A DNA stretch of 64,000 bases from Eutreptiella sp. 'Long Island Sound 2002' (taxonomy: Eukaryota; Euglenozoa; Euglenophyceae; Eutreptiales; Eutreptiaceae): contig OZ038378.1 of NCBI GenBank assembly GCA_964036045.1, forward strand, positions 23,673,935-23,737,934. Reading direction: 5' to 3'. Below the pieces are notes generated by a model. That model was given only the letters and a program-made list of their open reading frames with translations, had not been told where the DNA came from and did no database searches. This document shows, piece by piece, positions 10,831-19,872 of this stretch; within the stretch, counting starts at the first letter, position 1; the number at the start of each line of letters is the position of its first letter. Made by a program: the position numbers and the translations under genes.

Positions 10831-11405
10831 AAAAAAGCAGGTCGTCGCTGCTGTAGGAACGGGGCGTCAATCGTCCAGCCCAGTAATGCAGGCCAGCCAG
10901 TAGCTCAGAGACCCTGCCAGGTTTGGGGTTGTTGGGCAGCACGGCCAGGTTCTGGATCTCGGCCCTGATGGAGAGGTCGGTTTCATAGGTTGGATACTGT
11001 CTCTCCAAGGCAACCAACACGTCGGCAAAGGTGGCGGACTTAGTCACGATCTGCTTGACCTGCTTGTCCAGGTACCTGGTCTTGCAGCACTGCAGGAGCA
11101 GATCGCACCTGACCCGCCCACTAGCATGGGTTTGGCCGGTCATTCGGGGAAACCGGCCAAAATTCTCAGCGAACTCGCTGAGATCTTTGCCTGTGAACTC
11201 CGGCAAGTTCACCACGATCTTATAGGTGGCAATGGCCTTAGCCTCCTGAGACCTGCGTCCCTCAGGGCGCCGGGTCTTCCTCTTCTTCTTTTTGTTCCGC
11301 CCACTTGGGTTCTCGGGGTCCTCAGGGTCGTCGTCCCGAGGGCGAAGCAGAAGTCATGGACGGCGGCTCAAGATTAGAGGGGTCTCCGCCTAGGTCTATA
11401 GAGCC
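10817..11405 (-). pseudogene. Gag capsid-like region
   Basis: After an acidic and Lys-rich linker (GRNKKKKRKTRRPEG), the frame reads VNLPEFTGKDLSEFAENFGRF and then LERQYPTYETDLSIR, the layout of a Ty3-type capsid retrotransposon gag domain. It ends by frameshift in an A-run near 10828. A one-base shift separates it from the N-terminal Gag piece ending at 11406. Confidence 0.65.
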
Positions 11406-12416
11406 TCAGGGCTCCACGTCAACCATTGCCCTCAGGGCTGTCAGCCCCATCCGGTCCAGCTCGGCTCTCGTGGAATTCCCCACATGCCTGTAGGGTGGCT
11501 GGGTCGTTCTCGGTATGAAAGGGCTTCTTGGTATCACTGCAGGGGTCGGCATCGGTCGGCTCCTCAGGCTCCCCAGGGTGTTTGTCAACCCTGCCACCAG
11601 GTGATTAGCCTGTACTCGATGAGGTGAACTTCCCACGATGGTAGGTGACGCTTGGGGCGGAATCAGAGGCTCTAGTTTGGCCCGAATCTCTTGAGTGAGA
11701 TCTCCGACAAGTTCAGAGGTGGCTCCTCGGAGAGCCTCTTTTATCTTCGACCGCGTCAGGGACCTGTTAGAGGATCTCCCCGATCCTCTACTCCTGCTCC
11801 TGCATGATTCAGGGCCTCTCCTCAGCCCACTCAGGGTTGCATACGCAGGAACATCCACATAGGCTCCCGTAGCGGGTAGAGGATGGTGATAGTCAGCCGC
11901 ATACCATCGCGGCGCAGAACTGGAGGCCACCGGCTCACTGGTGGTAGATGGGTCCACACCATAGGCTGGGTAGGTAGGCATACCAGTAAAGCCTGTGCCC
12001 TCAGCCATAGGCGGGGTGATTATGGGTGTGGATGTTGTAGCGGCTGGATCTGGAGTTGGGAGTGTGGTGGTTGTAGGAGAGGGTGATGCGTGGAGGCCAG
12101 AGGCGCTTGGTGCGCGCTCGAAGGTAGACTCACTCGTCGGGTCGTGCTCATGGCCTGCTCCTTCGTCTGCCATGCTTTCTCCTGCATCCTCCTCTCTCTC
12201 CCTCTTTCTCTTCAAAGGGTTGGTGTCCACCTCCTCGACTGAGAGGGCCCGGAAGGCCGACTGCAGTCCCTCCAGCGGGTCATCAACCACGTCCACTGGC
12301 CCATGTAAGGGCACCGAAGGCACAGCGCTAGGTCCTGGTCCAGGTTCATCAGGTGCTAGCATTGCTGGTGCCTCAGGCACCGTCCTCGCGTCGGTGTCCT
12401 CCTTCTTTGTGTCCAT
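11406..12416 (-). pseudogene. Gag N-terminal region (336 codons)
   Basis: An ATG at 12416-12414 opens a 336-codon frame rich in Pro, Thr and Ser with an Arg/Ser cluster (RSRSRGSGRSSNRSLTRSK). No enzymatic motif is present. Its position and its continuation into capsid-like sequence make it the N-terminal part of Gag. Upstream of the ATG only about 95 bp of leader remain before the truncation point. Confidence 0.65.
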
Positions 12417-12510
12417 ATTCGCCCTTCTTGCTTCTGACAGATCTCGGCGCACTGGATGTACGGCACGGGGTTGCTGCCGGTGCGCAGAGACTGTCTGCCT
12501 CTTGCTACCA

Positions 12511-12610
12511 GAAGGTTTTATAGTGTTTTCAGCACTGTGTTTTTGTTGTGCCTCTCCTTCTGCTTGCTGCTGGTGTAGGGTTCCTGCTGCTTGTTTTTGA
12601 TGAAGAAAAT
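12511..12610 (-). mobile_element. SINE-like repeat, copy C (5'-truncated)
   Basis: On the - strand this 100-bp block matches the 3' 100 bp of copies A and B, including CATTTTCTTCATC at its start and TATAAAACCTTCT at its end. The body and tRNA-like head are absent. 5' truncation is typical of LINE-driven retroposition. It marks the junction between the truncated chromovirus and the LINE-like RT. Confidence 0.6.
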
Positions 12611-14990
12611 GTCGGGCCTCTGGGACGTGCGGGTCCTCAAAACCCAAACGCTCCTGACAGATGCCCACGACGTGATGTTCGCGGTTGGCGCCTTCTGGCG
12701 GGAACTGTATGACAAACGCCCGGTGGACCTCTCGGGCTTCCAGGCGGTCCTCAGCCGCCACGTGCCCCGAGTCCCTGAAGGGGCCTGGGCCCAAGTCCAG
12801 CAGTACTCCATGCAGGACCTGCAGTCCGCCCTGGACAAGGCCGATGGCAAGGCCCAGAGTCCCAACCACGTGGAGGCCCGTTTCATCAAGGCCCTCCTGG
12901 CACCCGTCCAGTGGCTGCTGGTCCACCCCCACCGGGCCATATTCCGCGGCGCCCCGCCGTTGTTGCACTGGAGGGACGCGCACGTCTGGCTCAGCCCCAA
13001 AGTGCCAGGCTCTGCCCGACTGGACGACTACAGGCCCATAGCCCTGGGCCAGCTGGACATGAAGCTGCTCACGGGCCCCCTCATCCAGCGCATCACGGAA
13101 GTGCTCACACGGCACGGAGTGGTCAGCGACTGGCAACAAGGGGCCCTCCCCGGCTCCAACACCGGCCCCCCCCTGTTCATGGCGCCGCGGCAGCTCCAAC
13201 GGGGAAGGCCCAACTACGTCTTCTCCTTTGACGCCCGCAAGGCCTTCGACACCGCCCCGCACGGCGCCCTCCACCTCATCCTACGTCATCTCTCCGTGCC
13301 GCCGGAGGTCATCGACCTCCTGCTCTTCCTCCACACATGCGCCAGGCTGCGCATATTCACCGCGCACGGGCTGACACAGCCCGTCCACATGCTGCGTGGC
13401 GTCCGGCAGGGCAACCCTGAAAGCCCCCTGCTGTACGCGCTCCTCCTGGAGCCCCTGCTCAGGGCCCAGGGGCACCGTCTGTGCCCGCCCAGAGAGGCCG
13501 AACGAGGCCTCATCCAGGCCTGCATAGAAGACCTGCTGGTGGTGGCCCACACGCTGCAGCACTTCGTCGAGGGCGTGGAAGCGGTGGCCGCGTACCTGGG
13601 GATGATGAGCATGGAGCTCAACCCCCGCAAGTGCGCCATGGCCACCACGGAGGGGGTCCCGGGCCTGCAGCTGCGCCTCTGTCCCCACCTGGAAAACCCA
13701 TGGCACTGGGTGCCGGCGGCGGACTCCGTCCCCTACCTGGGACTCCAGCTGCAGCCGGACGGGAAGTTCTCCCTGCAGCGCAAACACCGCCTGCGCCTGG
13801 CGGCGGTGCACCACTGGTGCCTCAACATCCTCGCACCGCCGAAAGTGGTACAGGACGTCATCCTGGCGATCCTAGGGGGAGTAACGCAATACGTCGCCCC
13901 CTTCATCGCCAATGACTCCAACACTGCGCGCCACCTGGACCACATCACGGTCCAGGTCGCGAAGGACAGGGCGCGATACGCCTTCGACGCCTCGCGGGAC
14001 AGCCTGCAGGATGACCGGACCCTGGGGCTCACGCGGGTGCCAACGCGGTGCCAGCAGGCAGCGTTGGCCCTCGTGGGCACACTCGTCCACCACCGCTCAA
14101 CCTCAGTGCGCGCCGAGGTCACTAGGATGTTCTGGGAAATCACCGGCGCGCACGGCATATGCCCCGAGGTGCACTACCCCGTCCCGGAGTTCGCGACCCT
14201 GGCGGGGGGCAACTGGGTCCACCGCATACCCCGGGCCCTGGCCGCCCTGGGAGTGGGGCTGTACAACCACATCACGTGCCCCGGGGCGGCCCACGTCCAG
14301 CTGCAGTCCCCACCGGGCAACATCGTCACGCTGCGCACCGCCAAGCTACGACACCGCGACACGTGCCGCCTGACGGTGCCGCACACGACACCGTGGCATC
14401 AGCACCACGGGCCGCACCACGCCTTCCCCGACAACGACCACCCGTGGCCGCCGGCGGTGCGGGAGTGCCTCCACCAGTGCGCCGATGAACACCTTCACTA
14501 TTGCCGCCGTGAGCAGGATCCCACCAATCACCCCAGATGGCGCGACACTTTGGCCCACCTCTTCCACACCACCGGCACGCGGGACCCCCGACTGAGACTC
14601 GTTCACCCCGCGAGGGCTAAGCAGGACGCCCACACTGGCCCACAGGTGACCCCGGACGGCCTGCACCTTCACGTCGGGGGCTACCGCTGTCGGGGCAGCC
14701 AATCCCCCCCTACGCAGGGGGCGGCATACCACCCGCCTGCGGCCCTCCTGTACATCCTCCGCGACGTACTCGCGGACGGTGAGCACCAAGAGCCTGACGC
14801 GGATGTGGCGTGGCCCGAGCCCTCGTGCCCACGGCCCCACGCGCCGACGCCGATATGGCTGGTGACTACGGACGACCAGTGCACCTGGGCGACAGAGCAA
14901 GCGCAGCTCCAGGCCGAGTGGGTGATAGTGCAGGTGGGGGCAGGCCAGCCCAGGACCCGTGGAGTCCCCGCAGCACCGCCCTGCTGGTAG
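12611..14990 (+). pseudogene. LINE-like (non-LTR) reverse transcriptase, 5'-truncated
   Basis: The frame runs in from the SINE edge with no start or endonuclease of its own. RT motifs in order: LDDYRPIALGQLDMKLL, FSFDARKAFDTAPH (first catalytic Asp), GVRQGNPESPLLYALLL (the non-LTR RQGxPxSP block), and ACIEDLLVVA at about 13518-13545 where FADD or YIDD is expected. In that box the first Asp is Glu. A Cys/His-poor linker follows. It then needs a frameshift near 14955-14990 to continue into the RNase H-like part. The element is broken and lacks its 5' half. Confidence 0.8.
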
Positions 14991-16675
14991 TTACGGAAGT
15001 GCTGCACGACCCACACATGGCGGTGCACGCGCTGGAGGACCAACCGGAGGACACGGGACACCTGGTGGTCCACCAGCGCAGAGGCCCGGCATGGCTCAGG
15101 GAACATGTAACGGCGCTCCGGTTCTGGGCAAGCACGATCGCTGGGGCAGAGGTCCAACTACACGACCACCCGGCGGTCCGCCCCGGCAACATCAGGGCGC
15201 TGAGCATGGACCAACTGACCCTCAGCCACCCCGACGTCCGGTGGCACTCCGCTGACCTCGACGCGGGGTTACTCAGCCCCACCGGGTACTACTGGATCCC
15301 GGAGGCCTGGGGCCACACCTCCTCCGATGCGTCGGGAGGCGGACCCTGCAGACACGCCAACAGCGTCGCTCTCGCCGCCCACCTCACCCGGACATGGGCG
15401 GTGGGCATCTGGGGCACGGTGCCCAACGGAGAGGGGGTGGCCGCCTCCCTCCCCCTGCAATCCGGCGCCCACCGGCCGTGGGTCCATACGGTGGACGCGG
15501 AAGTCATCCTCCACCTCCTGCGACACGCGGATCGCGAGTGGGCCACGGGAGTCCCCGCGGGTGCGGCGAAGGTGGTCAACCAGATGTCCCTACGGGACGG
15601 CCTGCGCGCGCGAGGGCATCACGCCGAGCACCCGTTCTGGTATGCCCCAGCCACCTCCCACCACAGCGACGCCCTACTACACAGCGCGGACTGGGTGGCG
15701 TCCCAGGACACCGTCCTACAGAACATGCCCCCGGGCCCCAGCCACGCCCAGCTCATAGTCGCCGGTCATGACGGCCACCTCGACATACGGCCCCCCACGA
15801 TGCGACCGCTCCGCGCAATCGCGCAGCGGGCACAGACGGACCATGCTCTGAAGCACCGAGGACACACACCTCTGGGCGCGGCCCACGCCACAGCCTATGT
15901 CCATGCCCGGGACGTCACCGCGACGGCCACCAACCACCGGGCGCTGCGGGCCAGGGACGGCCACACGCCGGTGCAGCGCAGACTCGGCGTCCGCAAGGAG
16001 CGGCTCTCCGGCGTCGCCGTCCTCCCGCAGCCGTGCCTCCTCTGCGGCGGCCCAGAGGAGACCCCTGTGCACATGCACATGGGCTGCGCCCACTCACGGC
16101 TCCTCTGGCCCCACTACCGCCAAGCGGTGCAAGAGGCGGCCTGCCACCTCCCGCCAGGGGACAAGGCTCTGTGGGTGGCCTCGTGGCGCTCCGAGGGCGC
16201 CGCATGGACAGAAGTCTTCTGCTTCGGGCTGCTGCCCGAGGCGGCGGAGGGGCAGCTCCGCGCCATAGCCCGCAACGACCCGCCGCGAGGGACCTCCGTG
16301 GACGATTTCCTCCACCACATGCCCCGGCTTGGGGACTTCGCGTGGGACCTTCGCAACCACCGGCTGGAGCAACTCCTCCGTGAGCCCCTAAGCGCAGCGG
16401 TCCGGGCGCACCGATGGCTCACCGCGGCAGAGGGCAGCTGCCCCCCCCCTCCCCTGCGCCCTGACAAGGACTTCGTAGCCTCTCTTCGTGTCATGAATGG
16501 CACTCTGGAGTGCCCGCCGCAAGAGGACCCCCACCCGTACCGGGACCTGCCGGGGGGTTTCTCGAAGCACCTACAAGACGCCCTCTTCCCACGGTGGATC
16601 ATCGGGCGCCGCTCCATGACCGCGTGGGAGGCCGGAATAGTGGGCGAGGAGTGGGCGAGCAAATCGTGCCGGTGA
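14955..16675 (+). pseudogene. LINE-like C-terminal part: RNase H-like domain and zinc knuckle
   Basis: This is the continuation of the RT in another frame. HTSSDASGGG and WVHTVDAEVILHLL align with the Asp-bearing strands of the RNase H in the second LINE-like element (61.6 kb), and HSDALLHSADW may hold the last Asp; I do not see a clear catalytic Glu. A knuckle CLLCGGPEETPVHMHMGC lies at about 16036-16090, the usual C-terminal position in LINE proteins. The frame ends at 16675. Confidence 0.65.
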
Positions 16676-16800
16676 TGCGCCGCCAGGCGCGCCCCGGAGA
16701 CCCCCACACAACAATACGCCGCCATCCCGCTCGAGGGGTGGGGGCCGCACACCCAGGCGCGGCCAACCATGATCCGCGGGGCGGGCCCCGACCACCCGTG

Positions 16801-17133
16801 AAACACGGCGGCAAAGGGATGGCTACGGGCGGCCCCCGAGCCACAAGCGGGCTGGAGTGGGGACGTTTCCTCGCTAATCCGAGCGCCCGTCCCCCCCCGC
16901 ATCGTCCTCCACACCGCCAACCTGCTCCGAGCCACGGAGATACACACATGGGGACGCGACGCGGCCACCATCCGGTGGCTCCCCGCGGAGGGCGGAGCTG
17001 CCCGGCTCACCGTGGCGCACTTCAAAACTGGGGGACCTGCGTACAACGACGCCCTGTCCCAGCCGGGCGACATTCCGGGACCCTTACTTCTCATGCTCCC
17101 CACCGGCCTTGCAACAGCTGAGACGGGCTGCGG
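16801..17133 (+). pseudogene. Tyrosine-recombinase-like remnant
   Basis: The frame directly after a TGA at 16800 reads KGWLRAAPEP, then IVLHTANLLRATEIHTWGR and LTVAHFKTGG. The pattern LLRxxEIxxW followed about 25 residues later by a strand ending in KTG resembles box A (Arg, Glu) and the beta-strand Lys of tyrosine recombinases such as those of DIRS or Crypton elements. The HxxR and Tyr motifs are not visible. It ends at a TAG near 17131, with a further open stretch in another frame. A chance match is possible. Confidence 0.3.
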
Positions 17134-18000
17134 GTAGGATGGGAGGCAGTCACGGACGGCAGCCTACTGGCCCTCCTCCACCGGGACGCCGCAGACGAGT
17201 GCCAGTGGGGCACGCTGGTGCCAGTGAGATTGAGCCCCATGGAGTATATATTTTGAACTCAGAGTGTACTTTATTTGAACTCAGAGCAGATTCAGATCAT
17301 TCATCATCATTCATCATCATCATCATTCATCATGCATCATGTGTCATGTGTCATGCATCATGTGTCATGACATGCTGCCGCCCTAGCATGTGTTTTTTAC
17401 ATTCCAACCCAAAACCTCACTTTCGCTCAGAACCAAGACAACCACAACCCCACTCTTATGGGTTTCTAAGAAGGTTATACTATTCATTTCTCATAACTCT
17501 TTGAATCCGGATGATCACATTTTTGACATCATGGATTGTCATGCATGTCATGCATGATCAACTCATTTTGTGAGTCATACCACACATACTACCTTCGAAG
17601 GAGTCTAAGGCCCCTAAGGGACCTCTATTTACTCTACAACCCTTTTCCATGGTTGTCCCTACTTCTACATGTATTTTGATGCCTATTTGGTGGGTTCCAA
17701 GCATGTTTCATGTATTGGGGGATCCCAAGAGTATACCTAGACCTAATCCAAGCCCCAAACACAAGAGGAGAGAAGAGAGATAGATAGAGGATAGGCGCCT
17801 GGCGACGACACCAGGGAGCACTTGGTGCTTCCTAGGTAAGTCCTAACTAGGTGTATTTTACTACAAGAGGGATATTTGTTTGGTGAGAGTGGAAGAGAGG
17901 TAAGGAGTGAACATGATTGTAAATGATGATTGTGTTTCATAGTCCCTTTTTGCTATGGACTAAGCTGGAAGACTACAATACTATGAGCCCATTACTTTGC
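17134..18000. other. AT-richer non-coding stretch with CAT microsatellite
   Basis: Base composition drops sharply in GC from 17240 onward. A (TCA)n/(CATCAT)n simple repeat lies at about 17290-17375. No conserved frame is visible. The sequence could be an insertion between the LINE-like tail and the GC-rich ORFs at 18.06 kb, but I found no inverted or direct terminal repeats. Confidence 0.5.
17290..17375. repeat. TCATCA/CATG-type microsatellite
   Basis: Short imperfect tandem units of TCA, TCATCA and TCATGTG. Confidence 0.8.
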
Positions 18001-18059
18001 TGGTGTTGAGGAGGGTGCCAAATCTAACTGTGCCCCACCTCACCGGGCGCCAAGTGTAT

Positions 18060-18584
18060 ATGGCAACCCCCCCCCGGGGACACCCCCGCCCGGCGTGGGA
18101 TGACCTCATCGCCGCCTTCCACGACCACGGGGTCCTCCCCGACGACACGTGGCAGGAGGTCCGGCAGAAGACCCTCGGGAGGGACTACCGGCGCCGCGTC
18201 TGCACCGCCCTGCTGAAGCTCTGGGAACCCCTCTGCCGGAGGTGGAACGACCTCTGGCTCCGCCATCTCGGCCCCTGGTCGCCGCCCTCCCACCTCCCGC
18301 ACACCTGCCACCTCTGCGGGGCATGCGACACGGTATCCACATACACGCCAACGGGCGCAAACAGGTGGGCGCAGTGCTCCCAGGTGGCCGCGTGCCCCTG
18401 GCCCGAACCACCCGCGGGCCCGCACAGGCGCACGGAAGAGGAGGCTTTGCACCGGCGCATCAGGGGAGCACACGCCCCCTCAAACAAGAGCGCGGGCCTC
18501 GCGGGCGCCGCCCTCCTGTGGATCCACGTGCACCTGCGGGACCCCACGTCTGTCAAGCACCTGTCGCACGTGTTCGCGCCCTAA
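18060..18584 (+). CDS. Unknown ORF a, Cys-rich, copy 1
   Basis: An ATG at 18060 opens a 174-codon frame. It holds a helical Arg-rich N-terminal half (RRRVCTALLKLWEPL), then a Cys cluster CHLCGAC ... CSQVAAC that looks like a zinc-binding fold, and ends LLWIHVHLRDP...SHVFAP. I do not recognise the family. A second copy lies on the - strand at 38632-39110 with the same ending and the same Cys pattern, so the protein sequence has been under some constraint or was duplicated recently. The stop is followed within 40 bp by a pyrimidine-rich TTTGCAG and the ORF b start. Confidence 0.5.
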   Translation: MATPPRGHPRPAWDDLIAAFHDHGVLPDDTWQEVRQKTLGRDYRRRVCTALLKLWEPLCRRWNDLWLRHLGPWSPPSHLPHTCHLCGACDTVSTYTPTGANRWAQCSQVAACPWPEPPAGPHRRTEEEALHRRIRGAHAPSNKSAGLAGAALLWIHVHLRDPTSVKHLSHVFAP

Positions 18585-18623
18585 CCTCCAGCCGCCGCCC
18601 TGCTTTGCAGAGCCCGCAGCAAC

Positions 18624-19124
18624 ATGCCTTGCCGACGGGGAGACGGGCCGGGGCACGCCAGAGCCCGCCGCCGAGCGCAGGAGGCAGCCGTCTCAGGCCT
18701 GGTAGCGGACACGGTGACGGAGGCGCACGAGTCGCACGCTGCCGCCCAGCACAACCCGGCAGGCAGTGCGAGGGCTTTCCTCAGCGAGGCCGCCCTCCCG
18801 GCCGTCCGCGGCCTGAACGGGGCGGGGGCCCCTGCGCTGCTCCCGGCAATGCACTGGATTGTGAACGCTATCCGGCCAGGTCTCATCAGGCCGGAGGCGG
18901 CCCTCTACGGGCACTGGATGGAGTGGTGCACGTCCAACCGGTCAGGCCGGCCCCTGTCCATGGGAAACACCATGCGGCTGACGGGCGCGGGGTCCGCCAT
19001 GTCCCTTCACAGCAGCGCCCCAGCCCTGCTGCAAGCCCTCAGGACGCGCTGCCCCCGGGACACGGCCCCGTACCTGAACCAGGCGCAGGCCACATACCCG
19101 GGAGGAGTGTCCGAGTTGGTTTGA
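18624..19124 (+). CDS. Unknown ORF b, copy 1 (truncated)
   Basis: The ATG at 18624 lies 40 bp after ORF a, just after TTTGCAG, which resembles a splice acceptor and is conserved in the second copy. The 166-codon product begins with a basic segment (ARARRRAQEAAV), then an Ala-rich helical stretch and ALYGHWMEW...SNRSGRPLSMG. It resembles the - strand copy at 38100-38592 until about 19112, where similarity ends and the frame closes in a GGTTTGA repeat. In the other copy the reading continues much further. Family unknown. Confidence 0.5.
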   Translation: MPCRRGDGPGHARARRRAQEAAVSGLVADTVTEAHESHAAAQHNPAGSARAFLSEAALPAVRGLNGAGAPALLPAMHWIVNAIRPGLIRPEAALYGHWMEWCTSNRSGRPLSMGNTMRLTGAGSAMSLHSSAPALLQALRTRCPRDTAPYLNQAQATYPGGVSELV

Positions 19125-19137
19125 GGTTTGAGGTTTG
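19115..19137 (+). repeat. Short GGTTTGA tandem repeat (about 3 copies)
   Basis: GGTTTGA occurs three times in a row, exactly where similarity between the two ORF b copies stops. It could be a tail repeat of a non-LTR element or a repair scar. Confidence 0.5.
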
Positions 19138-19872
19138 ATTTTGCGGGTACCAGACGCCTTTCGGCCCCGGGGGGCCACCACGTCGGGCCAGGTGATATCC
19201 TCCCCACCGAGTCCTAGTGGGGGGCCCTCCAAGACGCACCTCCTGCCTGGTGGCGGAGTCCCCCGGGTTCACAGGGCTCGGAGCCCCGTCCCTTCCCGGC
19301 TTCCCCGTTTCGCCACTCCCCGGTCACTGCATCAATTTGCAGCCGTGGCTGCGGGCGCTTACCCACCGCGTCGCCCCCCTAATGCTTGGTCGCCCGGGGC
19401 GCCGGCGCCGCCGGGCCCGTGCTACTGGCTTGTCGCCAGTGGGACCCCCTTGGGCTGGCGCGGAGGCTGCCTAGTCTAGGGGTTGGGGCGTGGCGCAGTG
19501 CGCCACTACTGCCTTGGCAGCTGCAGTGCCCCGTCCATGTGTGCGCGGCGCTCGCGGCCGATGGGGGGGGTTCGGGCCGGTACCTGGTGTTGTGTCTGTC
19601 CCGTTTCCCCCTTCCCGCCCGGCGTGTCCCGCGCTGCGTGTGGCGGGCCATCCCGTCCGGGTGTCCCTTACCCTCGCTTGCTGGTACGCCATTCCAAGCG
19701 GTCTGTGCGTTCCGCGAGCTCGATCCGGTTGCCCTTCTGGTAGTCCCCGCGTGCCCTTTGCGTCTGTGTGCGCTCGCGCTCCCGCGGTGTCCGCTCCCCC
19801 CCCCCCTGGGTGGTGTGGCGTGCGCACCTCGTGCGGTCCCGGCACTGGGCGCTGGTAGGGCCGTTCCACCTG
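19138..19872. other. GC-rich non-coding spacer
   Basis: A Cys/Arg/Pro-type low-complexity translation in all frames, with no recognisable domain. It ends at the left LTR of the Ty3 element. Confidence 0.5.

Larger units (their letters stand above)
3370..12510 (-). mobile_element. Degenerate Ty3-type chromovirus, 5'-truncated
   Basis: On the - strand the order is gag (12416 to about 9951), aspartic protease, methyltransferase-like segment, RT, RNase H, integrase, chromodomain, then a 3' LTR ending at 3370. The 5' LTR and leader are missing: the element stops at 12510 against a truncated SINE copy and a LINE fragment. In-frame stops of all three types and several frameshifts show an old, inactive copy. 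The chromodomain at the integrase C-terminus places it among chromoviruses, which use it to target chromatin. Confidence 0.85.
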
